Assembly: GCA_025353485.1 (NCBI GenBank)
Contig: JANXQO010000071.1
Location: 1 to 50,118 of the forward strand
Reading direction: 5' to 3'
Length of the DNA stretch: 50,118 bases
Source of the DNA: Chitinophagales bacterium
GTDB lineage: Bacteria; Bacteroidota; Bacteroidia; Chitinophagales; Chitinophagaceae
A program made the position numbers and the translations under genes. The notes under the pieces are model-generated. The model was not told the DNA's origin. It did no database searches and saw only the letters and a list, made by a program, of their open reading frames with translations. Positions 35,038 to 44,030 of this stretch are shown here, piece by piece (within the stretch, counting starts at the first letter, position 1; the number at the start of each line of letters is the position of its first letter).

Positions 35038-35346
35038 GTGAAAACCTTTATTTTAATAAGAATAATTCTGCCAATGTTTTTCTCATCTGCTTGTAAGTCA
35101 CCAGCTATCCAACTGCACAAACCATTAGATACAAAAATGGGTGAAGGAATTGTTCAACCGTTTAGAGATGTTAACATAGAAGCTTTGAATGTTTCTATTG
35201 GGAATACAAATGATAATATCAAATTTAAAGAAGATGGAAAAGTATATCTGCAGCTATCTAAAGACAATCAGATTTTTGATATAACCCAAATACATCAGCA
35301 GCGTAGATTAAGTGGATTGAAAAAATTTATGCAATCGGCAAAATAG
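35038..35346 (+). CDS. Small lipoprotein, 102 aa
   Basis: GTG 35038 gives MKTFILIRIILPMFFSSAC, a lipoprotein leader with Cys19. The mature part is about 80 polar residues (EGIVQPFRDVNIEALNVSIG). No family is recognised. It lies 48 bases after the beta-helix gene and 50 before the next, so the run is probably one operon. Confidence 0.6.
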   Translation: MKTFILIRIILPMFFSSACKSPAIQLHKPLDTKMGEGIVQPFRDVNIEALNVSIGNTNDNIKFKEDGKVYLQLSKDNQIFDITQIHQQRRLSGLKKFMQSAK

Positions 35347-35396
35347 CATATCATAAAAAATAAAGTTCTTATATATATAACCATAAAAATTAAAAC

Positions 35397-36203
35397 ATGA
35401 AAAAGAATCTTAAATACCTTCCTTTAATGTGCATTGCTGCAGTAGCCGTTGTTAGCCTTGTTTCATGCTATCCCGGGGGCATAGTTTCTGATCCTTACAT
35501 CGTAGCCGAAGCAAGACAAAAAGAGAATTTATACTATATTCCTTCTGCACCCAGCACCCCATTGCATTCCAAAAAAGGTGACATGAACTTCAGCCTAATG
35601 CGCACATCTGATTCAAAACATTCCGGCGGTGAGGTGCAGGCCTCTTTCATGCCGGGAAATCATGTGGGTATAATTGGGAGTTATTCTTATGCAGGCAATC
35701 GTAGTAGTGATAACATCGATTATGCAAAATACAACCGGTTTGAACTGGGTTCCGGTTTCGTAACACAATTAGCCAAAAATCTGCATTTTGAAACATATGC
35801 CGGCTTTGGAAATGGCAAAATATCCAATACGCATGCAACCGGTTCTTCCAGGATAAATCTCACTCATTTTTTTCTTCAACCGGCTATTGCTATAAGTGAT
35901 GAGAAAAAAAATGTGCAATTTGGATTTGTTTCAAAATTTGCCGGTGTCAATTTAAAGGTAATGGATACTTCCTTTAATACTGATAGAGAACCTTTTAGTG
36001 CAATCCAGTTAAAAGGTCTGTATGACCAACCCTTTCATATTGTTTGGGAACCTGGGTTTGTATTTCGTGTCGGTTGGAAAAACTTTCAATTTCACACTGG
36101 CTATTCTTTTTCAACTGATCTAACCAATCCGGATCTATATAAAGCAAATGGCAATTTTTCCATTGGCTTTTGCATACGCTTTAATACACAGGATAAAAAA
36201 TAA
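35397..36203 (+). CDS. Outer-membrane beta-barrel lipoprotein, 268 aa
   Basis: The leader MKKNLKYLPLMCIAAVAVVS ends at SLVSC, a lipobox Cys. Alternating amphipathic strands follow, such as FNRYNRFELGSGF-like segments (YNRFELGSGFVTQLAKNLHF) and FVFRVGWKNFQFHTGYSF. The end FSIGFCIRFNTQ is typical of outer-membrane barrels. Function unknown. Part of the 33.8-38.4 kb envelope run. Confidence 0.65.
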   Translation: MKKNLKYLPLMCIAAVAVVSLVSCYPGGIVSDPYIVAEARQKENLYYIPSAPSTPLHSKKGDMNFSLMRTSDSKHSGGEVQASFMPGNHVGIIGSYSYAGNRSSDNIDYAKYNRFELGSGFVTQLAKNLHFETYAGFGNGKISNTHATGSSRINLTHFFLQPAIAISDEKKNVQFGFVSKFAGVNLKVMDTSFNTDREPFSAIQLKGLYDQPFHIVWEPGFVFRVGWKNFQFHTGYSFSTDLTNPDLYKANGNFSIGFCIRFNTQDKK

Positions 36204-36260
36204 AACGAGTTGAATGGTTATGCTGACAGGTTGGTTATTCAGCAATCAACAATTACCAAT

Positions 36261-37013
36261 ATGTACAAGAAATATAGAACAAAGATTATTTTAGTTCTCT
36301 TTTTTACAGGTGCCTGTTTATTTACTGAAGTGAGTGAATGTCAAACACCGGGGGCATATCCTCCTTTTACCAAATGGTACCAGGATCCATTAGGTCTAAA
36401 GCCTTTGGAATTATCGACCGCATTTGGATTTGTGTGGGGATCTGCAACTGTTGCCGCTTCTCTTATTTTCACAAAGAAAGATTCCTCTTTTCTAAAAAAA
36501 ATATCAGCCTATTATGAAACAGGTTTTAGTATCGGTTATAAATGGCCCTATACAGGTGCATTTCAAAATGATATTGGATTTATGTATGACATAAGAAAAT
36601 GGATGAGTGTGGGTGTGGGCTGGAACACCTCCCATTTTAAAGATGAAGTAAACAACACTTGGTGTTTTGGGATCAGGCCTTTTGCAAGATGGTATCCTTA
36701 CAGAAGAAAAAAAACATCTTTATATTTTGAATATGGAGCAGGGATAAGTTATAGCCTGAATCAATTTCCTTTAACAGGAACCGGTTGGGAAGCTGATACA
36801 GCAAGAACCGGAACTAATTTCAATCTGACTTCAAAATATGGTATCGGGGCAACATTTAATTGCAATAACCGATTCTCATTACAATTAAGCATAAGGCATT
36901 TTCATTTATCGAATGGAAATATAGCAGGCATAAAAAGAAATCCTTCACATGACAGCAATGGTCTTTTTTTAGGATTTTTTTTTAAACCAAACCACAACAA
37001 ACGGAATAGATAA
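36261..37013 (+). CDS. PagL-like (lipid A deacylase family) outer-membrane barrel, 250 aa
   Basis: I start at ATG 36261 (MYKKYRTKIILVLFFTGACL, a signal peptide) rather than the TTG at 36210. The C-terminal strand motif RHFHLSNGNIAG carries His215-x-Ser217, the spacing of the catalytic His126/Ser128 of Pseudomonas PagL. It is followed by NPSHDSNGLFLGF, typical of the lipid A 3-O-deacylase (PF09411) family. The catalytic Glu position of PagL is not an obvious Glu here (Ser229/Asp231), so activity is uncertain. It sits in the outer membrane. Confidence 0.65.
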   Translation: MYKKYRTKIILVLFFTGACLFTEVSECQTPGAYPPFTKWYQDPLGLKPLELSTAFGFVWGSATVAASLIFTKKDSSFLKKISAYYETGFSIGYKWPYTGAFQNDIGFMYDIRKWMSVGVGWNTSHFKDEVNNTWCFGIRPFARWYPYRRKKTSLYFEYGAGISYSLNQFPLTGTGWEADTARTGTNFNLTSKYGIGATFNCNNRFSLQLSIRHFHLSNGNIAGIKRNPSHDSNGLFLGFFFKPNHNKRNR

Positions 37014-37157
37014 TTTTTCCTCAAATGATCTTGGCCAGAAACCTGTGTGAAATTTTTTGAAAAAACTATTCGCATGATTAGATAAAAATCTGAAAACTCT
37101 TTATAAATGCCATTGTTAAACAGAATACAATTGAATAAACCTTAACCCAAAACTAAT

Positions 37158-37652
37158 ATGAAAAAGAATTTATTTATCTGCCTCAGCCTTTGCATATTAT
37201 TTTCAAAAGCCAACGGACAAATGCGTGATACAACTTTAAATACCAATACGCATAAAGTGGATGCAAGTTCACTTTTTCAAAAATCTAAAAAACAAAAAAC
37301 AACTGCATGGATTATGCTTGGCGGCGGCGCCGGAATTGCAATAGCAGGATTAGCAATCATATCGCATGATGCAAGCTGGAATACAAGTCAGGATGTGGCA
37401 GCAACTATCACTACCATTTTTACAATAGGCTTTGTAACTCCGAAGCCTGTAGTATATAAACATTCAACTGCAGGCCCTATACTGGCAATTGCAGGTGCAG
37501 GCGCAATGCTTGGCAGTATACCATTATTTATTTCCGCAGGAAAAAATAAAACAAAGGCCAACCTCATACTAAAAAATGAAAATGTATTTTTTAATCCACA
37601 TATAAATATTAAAGAACAGTTTGTTTCTTTAGGAATAAGTATTAATTTATAA
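37158..37652 (+). CDS. Membrane protein with signal peptide, 164 aa
   Basis: A leader (MKKNLFICLSLCILFSKANG) is followed by a soluble linker and two Gly/Ala-rich hydrophobic segments (AWIMLGGGAGIAIAGLAIIS and GPILAIAGAGAMLGSIPLFI). Similar small proteins with paired glycine-rich helices are frequent in Bacteroidota, role unknown. It is 18 bases before the next membrane-protein gene. Confidence 0.6.
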   Translation: MKKNLFICLSLCILFSKANGQMRDTTLNTNTHKVDASSLFQKSKKQKTTAWIMLGGGAGIAIAGLAIISHDASWNTSQDVAATITTIFTIGFVTPKPVVYKHSTAGPILAIAGAGAMLGSIPLFISAGKNKTKANLILKNENVFFNPHINIKEQFVSLGISINL

Positions 37653-37670
37653 TTCCAAAACTAAAAAATC

Positions 37671-38414
37671 ATGAAAAAAATTTCTTACTGGGCAAAAAAA
37701 CATATTTGGCAAACCAGGCTGCTTATTATTCTTATTTATATTTTGCTGAATATTATTGGAATATTTACCGGTAAATTATTAAAGGAAATAAATGTTATTA
37801 TTCCGCAGGTTTACTTTATCGTTGCTATTATTTGTACGATAGTACTTTGGATATGGTATCCTGATAAGAACACAAAAAAAAGATTTTCATCTGTAACATT
37901 GTATGTCCGGAGAAAATTTTCTGATTTTTCTTTAGGTGCTGTTACTTTTTTAATGATCATTTATGCAGGTAATAATTGGGAACATTTATTCATAAAAACC
38001 GAATCTGCAAATGCTTCAAATATAACAGACCTTTCAAAGGACTCATCTATTTATAATATTCCTCTTATTAAAAATTTCATCGCAGGCATTAAGGGAATTG
38101 ATGTTAGCAAACTTAGTCAAAGAGAAAAACTACGGATTATAAAAAACCAGATAAAGACAATTAAGCATGATAAAGAAACTTCAAAAGGTGATAAAACACT
38201 TTTGATTATTCTTTCGGTGATTATAGCACTTGGTTTATTAGGGGGCTTAGCGGCATTATCATGCAGCATAGGCTGCGCAGGTTCTGAGGCTTTGGCAGTG
38301 ATCGTTGGGGTAGCAGGAACTTTCCTGATAATATTTTTTCTTATACGAATAATTAAACACATGAGTAACCCAACGGAAAAAAAGAAAGAAAATGTAGAAA
38401 CTAAAGTCGAATAA
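37671..38414 (+). CDS. Multi-pass membrane protein, 247 aa
   Basis: Hydrophobic helices are at about residues 15-35 (TRLLIILIYILLNIIGIFTG), 41-62, 80-95, and a long C-terminal pair (LLIILSVIIALGLLGGLAAL and ALAVIVGVAGTFLIIFFLIR). A Cys-rich turn SCSIGCAGSEA lies between the last two. A hydrophilic loop (residues about 105-175) precedes them. No family is recognised. Last gene of the envelope run, converging with HTH paralog 3. Confidence 0.6.
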   Translation: MKKISYWAKKHIWQTRLLIILIYILLNIIGIFTGKLLKEINVIIPQVYFIVAIICTIVLWIWYPDKNTKKRFSSVTLYVRRKFSDFSLGAVTFLMIIYAGNNWEHLFIKTESANASNITDLSKDSSIYNIPLIKNFIAGIKGIDVSKLSQREKLRIIKNQIKTIKHDKETSKGDKTLLIILSVIIALGLLGGLAALSCSIGCAGSEALAVIVGVAGTFLIIFFLIRIIKHMSNPTEKKKENVETKVE

Positions 38415-38473
38415 TACAGAAAATCGCATATTTAGAAATTTTGTGAAAGTGATAAATAACAGTCTGCATTTAC

Positions 38474-39466
38474 TTATTTTATCAATTGCAAAATTTTTTC
38501 ACGCTGCACTCTAAAAAATTTATTCCTTTCTTTTTCACCTGTACCGCTAATTAATGTTGCTTTGCTAACAAGTGTATTAAACCCTTGTAGTAGTTTTTTG
38601 ACGAACCGTACATCTTTTGTAATAAGATAATTTAATGCATTGTAAGTAATGATTGAAAGCCGCTGATCATCCAGATCAAGAATAAATGTATTATTTCCGA
38701 GAAGCACTTCATTTATATAAAATTTAAATGGCGCTTTGTGGCTAATATCGGTCGTGCCGGGCATAAACTTAAATCCAACATTAGCCTGCTCCTGCAAATG
38801 ATCCAGCATTTTATTAAATGAATCTATTACTGTAATAAAATCTTCCTTTGTTTTAAACAAGCCTGCATCCCTGTAGTATTCCAGTTGATTGATGGTGCTG
38901 TTAAAAGTTTCTAAATTCCAGAGTTCTGTTGAGGGTAAATAACTATACTCTTTAATAATTGTTTGGCCTATCTGGTAGCAATCATCAAAAGAGAATTCCT
39001 CAAGAGAAAAAACTTTATCCTTGTATACGCTATCATTTAATACAGTTTTTACCCAGCAAAATGTTTTAAAAGCTCCTATCTCCGGGAAAAGATAAAAATA
39101 AAAAACCGGGGCATCTTTGCATTGATACAGCATTTCCCTTTTTTCAAATGAATTAAAATATTTCATTTGTTTCAGAACACCTTTCAGATATGTCCTAAAA
39201 TCAGGATCTGAACCATTTATTTCCGGTGCATCAAAAACAACTGATTCAGTTTTAAACTGTAAAACCTGGTCAAGAGATAAATGGAAATGTTCGCATAAAA
39301 CTTTAAGCTCGTTTAAAGAGATCGGCTTCTCGCCACGGATACGGCGATAAACGCTGTCATAGCTTAGATTCAGGAGATCAGCCAATGAATCCACCAAAGA
39401 AATATGAGAAGGAAGAGCATTTTTAATAGAAATAAATAACTCTTTCTGCAGATCAGTTTCAGTCAT
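38474..39466 (-). CDS. HTH regulator paralog 3, 330 aa
   Basis: Same architecture as the proteins at 31385-32382 and 32485-33483: an N-terminal XRE-like HTH (residues about 18-66, HISLVSL-type start HISLVDSLADLLNLSYDSVY with RRIRGEKPI), then about 260 residues ending NTLVSKATLISG and EKERNKFFRVQ. It is divergent from the second clan CD-like gene, with palindromes just upstream of its start (39477-39525), consistent with autoregulation and control of the neighbour. Confidence 0.75.
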   Translation of the reverse strand: MTETDLQKELFISIKNALPSHISLVDSLADLLNLSYDSVYRRIRGEKPISLNELKVLCEHFHLSLDQVLQFKTESVVFDAPEINGSDPDFRTYLKGVLKQMKYFNSFEKREMLYQCKDAPVFYFYLFPEIGAFKTFCWVKTVLNDSVYKDKVFSLEEFSFDDCYQIGQTIIKEYSYLPSTELWNLETFNSTINQLEYYRDAGLFKTKEDFITVIDSFNKMLDHLQEQANVGFKFMPGTTDISHKAPFKFYINEVLLGNNTFILDLDDQRLSIITYNALNYLITKDVRFVKKLLQGFNTLVSKATLISGTGEKERNKFFRVQREKILQLIK

Positions 39467-39476
39467 AGAAAATAAA

Positions 39477-39525
39477 TTTACGGATTTTCCATAACGGTTA
39501 TGTCATTCTTTACGGATAACCCGTA
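39477..39525. promoter_or_regulatory. Operator-like repeats upstream of HTH paralog 3
   Basis: TTTACGGAT occurs twice (39477-39485 and 39509-39517). ATAACGGTTAT (39491-39501) is a perfect palindrome around one base. TACGGATAACCCGTA (39511-39525) has perfect 5-bp arms. The cluster starts 11 bases before the HTH start codon on the minus strand and faces the clan CD-like gene. Binding by the HTH proteins is inference. Confidence 0.45.
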
Positions 39526-39699
39526 CCAAACACTATAAATTAAGGAATTTTATTTGGTATCAATTCGCTCTTATGAAAAGCTATAATTAAAAAAGATAAT
39601 TCGCTACAGTACAGAAGGTGATGAGATTTATCAATTAGTAATCAGGTTTGAGTGATTCTATGTTTGTCTGGAAATTGAATAACAACTAAAATTTTCGTT

Positions 39700-40614
39700 A
39701 TGAAAAAGATAATACTAATTACAATTGTTTTAATTTTTGAGCTTACGGCTAAATGTCAGTTATCAGAAAACCTTCTAAGTAATGCTGAAAATAATCGGGA
39801 GGTTATTCCTTCTGAGAAACTGCAAAAAGAAAATAATGGACGGATAAACTTCTTTGTTTTCACTAAGGAGAAAAGCAAAAAATTGGATTTATTATCTTTT
39901 TATACTTTAATGAGGGCAAGGATAAAAAGCTTTTTCCATCACAAAAAATTATATGTCATCAAAGCCGAATCCTCCGAGGATGCAGCGATGAAAATTGAAA
40001 ATATTTTAATTGCCAAAAACAAAATGATAAAAAATCTTTGGTTCGATTCTCATGGGCATTATGGTAACAGGTATTCTTCATTTCGGGTTGGAACAGATCA
40101 ATTCAACTTTAAAAATATTACCGACAGTAATGCAATAAAGAATTTACAAAAAATTGCTCTGTTTTGTGATGAGCAAACTAAGGTAGGATTAGGTTCATGT
40201 TATGCCGGCGCTGATTTTTATTTTCCCGCAACTGACAGCACGCCTGCCTTTAGAATGAATGGTGACTCTTTAATGATAGGACTTGGAAATATTTTTACAA
40301 AATCTTCTATTTATGCGAGTGAAAGTTGGGTAATGGCAAAGCCAGGAATTTTTACTAACAAGTTTGGGTTTGCAGGATATCCACTGAACAAAAGATTTAA
40401 GGATAGGGTGTATGCACCCGTTTGGCAACGTATTGGCGAATGGAGAGAATATTCAAACATAAGTGGGCAATTAAAAAACGTACCAACAATTGCATTAGAC
40501 AGAAGTGGCAATATTAATATTCGTGACAGGTATTATAATAGTTTTAAAAAAGCAAAAACTAAAATAGCTAAAGCTTTAAAACAACTAAAGCCCGGGCTTG
40601 CATCATTTAGTTAA
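39700..40614 (+). CDS. Secreted clan CD-like (caspase-fold) protein 2, 304 aa
   Basis: A signal peptide (MKKIILITIVLIFELTAKC) is followed by about 280 residues paralogous to 30452-31390. The probable dyad is H118 in NLWFDSHG and C167 in VGLGSCYAG, 49 residues apart as in protein 1. Conserved blocks MNGDSLMIGLGNIFT, ESWVMAKPGI, AGYPLNKRFKD and GEWREYS are shared. The Cys at residue 19 at the end of the leader could be a lipobox. First gene of a run with the barrel protein 40641-41243 and the serine hydrolase. Substrate and activity unknown. Confidence 0.7.
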   Translation: MKKIILITIVLIFELTAKCQLSENLLSNAENNREVIPSEKLQKENNGRINFFVFTKEKSKKLDLLSFYTLMRARIKSFFHHKKLYVIKAESSEDAAMKIENILIAKNKMIKNLWFDSHGHYGNRYSSFRVGTDQFNFKNITDSNAIKNLQKIALFCDEQTKVGLGSCYAGADFYFPATDSTPAFRMNGDSLMIGLGNIFTKSSIYASESWVMAKPGIFTNKFGFAGYPLNKRFKDRVYAPVWQRIGEWREYSNISGQLKNVPTIALDRSGNINIRDRYYNSFKKAKTKIAKALKQLKPGLASFS

Positions 40615-40640
40615 TTATAATAATCTTAAACTTTAAAACA

Positions 40641-41243
40641 ATGAAAACTTTCTTTTACATGCTGGCACTTTTATTTTCAATGCATGCATCAGCGCAAAGA
40701 AATAAACAAGTAAGCATTGCTTTTATGAACGCAGCTACGGCAAAACCATTCACACAATTTGGAAGCCTTGTTACAGACATACAACATCCCGGTGTGGAAC
40801 TTGGCTATTCCTGCAATTGGAAAACTAAAAACAAACATGACTGGTACCAGGAAATTAAACTTGCTTATTTCTATCACAGGTTTGTGCAACATGCAATACC
40901 ACTATACACTGATTTTGGATACCGCTATAAGTTTTCACAAAGGTGGGCTGTACAAACTGCTATCGGCGCAGGTTATATGCATTCAATACCGACAACTGCC
41001 CAACTCAAATTACAAGGTAATGGAGAATATAAAAATGGCAAAGGCGTTGGCAGAATGCAGGCAATAGGGGTCTTTAATATTGGCGTATCACACATATTCA
41101 ATCCTGCTTCTGCAAAACCAATAAATGTTTTTCTCACATGGCAACAAATGCTGCAGATGCCATTTATAAAAGCTTACGTACCTGTATTACCCTACAATAA
41201 TTTGCTAATCGGAATTAGTATCTCTTTAAAATCTAAAAAATAA
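40641..41243 (+). CDS. Predicted outer-membrane beta-barrel protein, 200 aa
   Basis: A signal peptide (MKTFFYMLALLFSMHASAQ) precedes alternating strands (ELGYSCNWKTKNKHDWYQEI, RWAVQTAIGAGYMHSIP and LLIGISISLK at the end). It lies 26 bases after the clan CD-like gene and 3 before the serine hydrolase, so all three are cotranscribed. No family is recognised. Confidence 0.6.
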   Translation: MKTFFYMLALLFSMHASAQRNKQVSIAFMNAATAKPFTQFGSLVTDIQHPGVELGYSCNWKTKNKHDWYQEIKLAYFYHRFVQHAIPLYTDFGYRYKFSQRWAVQTAIGAGYMHSIPTTAQLKLQGNGEYKNGKGVGRMQAIGVFNIGVSHIFNPASAKPINVFLTWQQMLQMPFIKAYVPVLPYNNLLIGISISLKSKK

Positions 41244-41246
41244 AAC

Positions 41247-42434
41247 ATGAAAAAGATCATCCTCGTATTATACATATGTATTGCAGCATCAGCCTGTAAA
41301 AAAGCACAGATACAGCCAACACAAATATCATCAATCTCAATCCTCTGGGCCGATACAAGCAGTAAGCACCCGAAAAATATTGCTCTAAAAAGCTTGCTTG
41401 AAAAATATCATCAGAAAGGTTTACCTGGAATTTCTCTTTTGGTTAATGATGCAAATGGAACATGGGCCGGCTCAATTGGGAAAGCAGATATTGAAAAAAA
41501 TATTCCTTTTGAAGTTGGACAGGTTTCTAAAGTTGCCAGCATAACCAAACTATTTATTGGAACTCTTGTTTTTAAACTAATAGAAGATTCTGCAACTACA
41601 GGGCTTGGATATAAAGCTCTTAATACTAAAATCAGTAACTGGTTGCCGGCTTCCATTACAGATAAACTAGCAAACGGAAATGAAATAACATTAGGCCAGT
41701 GCATGAAGCATGAAACAGGAGTGCCTGATGTTATTGAACAGGATGCTTTTTATTTGGCAGTATTGAATGATCCTAATAAAGTTTGGAAACCCGAAGAACT
41801 CTTGGAATTTATTTATAACAAACCTGCAGTGTTTCATTCCGGCGACACGGCTATATATTCTAACACCAATACAATTTTAACAATACTCGTTATTGAAGCA
41901 GCCACTGGAAAAAAACATAGTGACTTGCTGAAAAAATATATTCTTAATCCATTACAACTTACAAACACTTATTATCAACCACATGATGTATTGCCCAATA
42001 CAGTTGCCCAAGGATATTTTGATCTATACAATAACAATACTCTTGTTAACGTAAGCAACATTGTAACCGGCAGTGGCAACGGCTATGGTGGTATTTATTC
42101 AAATGTGTTTGATCTGTATAAATTTGCTGATGCCTTATTTTTAAAACAAACCTTACTTACAGTTAAGTCAATGAATATCATGAGAACCTTTGGAAAAACG
42201 GATGGTGATAATTATTATGGCTATGGCATTCAAAAGTCATTTATAAGCTGGGGGATTAATTTTGGTTACGGTCATAAAGGAAGGGACGTAGGTTACACTG
42301 CAAATTTATTTTATTTCCCTAATAAAAATGTTACCCATATATTTTTGATAAATTATGGAACCGATTCAAAAAGCAATTTGCGACAGGTGTTTTATGATTT
42401 CCAGGAAGAGTTATTAAATCTGACATTGCAATAA
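41247..42434 (+). CDS. Beta-lactamase-fold serine hydrolase lipoprotein, 395 aa
   Basis: The leader MKKIILVLYICIAASAC ends in a lipobox Cys17. The class C beta-lactamase/D-Ala-D-Ala carboxypeptidase fold is indicated by the SxxK nucleophile motif S98-I-T-K101 (VASITKLF), the YxN motif Y204-S-N206, and a late GHKGRDVGYTA that corresponds to the KTG-type box. It is likely a periplasmic esterase or peptidase acting on peptidoglycan or D-amino acid peptides; not necessarily antibiotic-related. It starts 3 bases after the barrel gene. Confidence 0.8.
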   Translation: MKKIILVLYICIAASACKKAQIQPTQISSISILWADTSSKHPKNIALKSLLEKYHQKGLPGISLLVNDANGTWAGSIGKADIEKNIPFEVGQVSKVASITKLFIGTLVFKLIEDSATTGLGYKALNTKISNWLPASITDKLANGNEITLGQCMKHETGVPDVIEQDAFYLAVLNDPNKVWKPEELLEFIYNKPAVFHSGDTAIYSNTNTILTILVIEAATGKKHSDLLKKYILNPLQLTNTYYQPHDVLPNTVAQGYFDLYNNNTLVNVSNIVTGSGNGYGGIYSNVFDLYKFADALFLKQTLLTVKSMNIMRTFGKTDGDNYYGYGIQKSFISWGINFGYGHKGRDVGYTANLFYFPNKNVTHIFLINYGTDSKSNLRQVFYDFQEELLNLTLQ

Positions 42435-42473
42435 ATATATCCATTCAATATTTTTCAAATAGAAATTAAATAC

Positions 42474-43274
42474 ATGAAACCTAAATATTTTCTTAATGGA
42501 TTTTCTATAGTAATATTCTGTTTCTTTTTTTTAACGGGCATTTGCCAGGTAAATGAAGATTCTATATTATTTGCCAGGAGTGAAAAATGGACTGTGAAAC
42601 AAAACAAGGGATTGTTTGGTTTATCCAAACCCGAGTTTGGCAACTTTACAACAATTGATGTGGGGAAAATTAATTCCCCGGTTATTAAAAAGAAAACCAA
42701 AGACGGTACTGCCTTAGATTACGATATCTCAAGTGCAGGTGTTCATATTGAACAAAGTAAGTTTTTAATTATTGAAAAAACCAAATCTTATAAACTGCAG
42801 CTTGCTACAAATACAGATACAACAGAAGCGGCATTTTCCATATCATCAATATCAAAAGAAAAAAGGCAGACCTTCATGAGCAAGATGCTAAGTAAGAATA
42901 ATGAAGGAAAAGATATGACGTTAAGTTATGACAGGGATGTTCAGGGAATAATAATAAAAACCGGGATTGATTCTATGCAATGGGAATTTTTTATTGAGAA
43001 TTTTACAAGTGCTTCCAGAGCAACTGGCGGAAATTATAATTCTGAGGTATCAATATCAGGTGGCTATTTAAAAAATGATCGTGACTCTCTTTGTATACTG
43101 TATTCTTCATCCCCAACGGATCTCATTCTTGTAAATGCACGTGGTGAGCATGTTGCGGCGCTGAAGTATAAACAAAAACCGTTAAGCATCTGGATAAGAA
43201 ATGATATTGAAAATTCATATCAAAAGGCAATTGCTGCTCTATTTGCTGTAATAATTGGAATTAAGGATGTATAA
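42474..43274 (+). CDS. Secreted hypothetical protein, 266 aa
   Basis: A signal peptide (MKPKYFLNGFSIVIFCFFFL to TGICQ) is followed by a beta-rich domain of about 240 residues with no motif I recognise. Alternating-strand passages include KLQLATNTDTTEAAFSISS. It follows the serine hydrolase after 39 bases and is probably in its operon. Function unknown. Confidence 0.6.
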   Translation: MKPKYFLNGFSIVIFCFFFLTGICQVNEDSILFARSEKWTVKQNKGLFGLSKPEFGNFTTIDVGKINSPVIKKKTKDGTALDYDISSAGVHIEQSKFLIIEKTKSYKLQLATNTDTTEAAFSISSISKEKRQTFMSKMLSKNNEGKDMTLSYDRDVQGIIIKTGIDSMQWEFFIENFTSASRATGGNYNSEVSISGGYLKNDRDSLCILYSSSPTDLILVNARGEHVAALKYKQKPLSIWIRNDIENSYQKAIAALFAVIIGIKDV

Positions 43275-43443
43275 ATAGCTTTATTAAAAATAAACAAGAG
43301 CACATTAATGCTGCATTACTTCATACAATATAATAGCAGCTTAGGACAGTTAAAAATTAACTCAATAGTTTATAAAAATATTTTGAATAATATCTTACTC
43401 AAAAACAATTGTATTCTTTATAAACCATACATAATATAAAGCA

Positions 43444-43992
43444 ATGAAGAAACCGTTTTTTACAATTTTGCTCGCAGCATTATCTACTATAACTTTTGCG
43501 CAAGAAAAGGAAGCATCTTTGAAAAAAGAGATTGTTTCTATTGACATTGGTTTTCTTGGTACATGGATAAATTATGAAAGACATCTAAGTGGGCAGTTCA
43601 CACTTAAATCAGAATTAGGTTTAGAAGGTGCCTTTGGCCAGGGTTTCATTTCAGATGGAAATACGTATTTTGCTTTTACTCCAACTATAAGATTGGAACC
43701 AAGATATTATTACAATTTTAACCGGCGAAATAAATTAGAAAAGAAAATTTCGTATAACGCTGCAAATTATTTTGCATTAACAACAACTTATATTCCAAAT
43801 CTATTTACCATATCAAACGTTTCCAATATAGAATTTCAACGTGGAGTTCTTTTAATTCCAAAATGGGGAATGCAAAGAACCATTGGGCAGAGAATGAATT
43901 TTCAATTTGCATTAGGTGCAGGACCTTTTTTAAGTAATCTTAAAACAGAAATTGTTTTTGGCCTTGACTTACGATTTGGGTATAACTTTTAA
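43444..43992 (+). CDS. Predicted outer-membrane beta-barrel protein, 182 aa
   Basis: A signal peptide (MKKPFFTILLAALSTITFAQ) and short amphipathic strands (DIGFLGTWINYERHLSG, TPTIRLEPRYYYNFNRR) end in FGLDLRFGYNF, a classic barrel C terminus with terminal Phe. The 169-base gap before it suggests its own promoter, though I see no clear one. It converges with rlmB. Confidence 0.65.
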   Translation: MKKPFFTILLAALSTITFAQEKEASLKKEIVSIDIGFLGTWINYERHLSGQFTLKSELGLEGAFGQGFISDGNTYFAFTPTIRLEPRYYYNFNRRNKLEKKISYNAANYFALTTTYIPNLFTISNVSNIEFQRGVLLIPKWGMQRTIGQRMNFQFALGAGPFLSNLKTEIVFGLDLRFGYNF

Positions 43993-44015
43993 ATAAATAG
44001 CAATTATTATAACCT

Positions 44016-44030
44016 GAATGGCGGCCATTC
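44016..44030. terminator. Small hairpin between convergent genes
   Basis: GAATGG (44016-44021), a CGG loop, and CCATTC (44025-44030) form a 6-bp stem between the barrel gene stop and the rlmB stop. There is no T run, so it is a weak candidate. Confidence 0.3.

Noticed and set aside
36210-36260. Upstream TTG start extending the PagL-like gene
   Set aside because: The added 17 residues (MNGYADRLVIQQSTITN) precede a perfectly good signal peptide starting at ATG 36261, so the longer form would spoil it.
37158-38414. Reading the two membrane-protein genes as a transporter
   Set aside because: The two proteins show only generic hydrophobic helices, with no ATPase, transporter signature or conserved motif.
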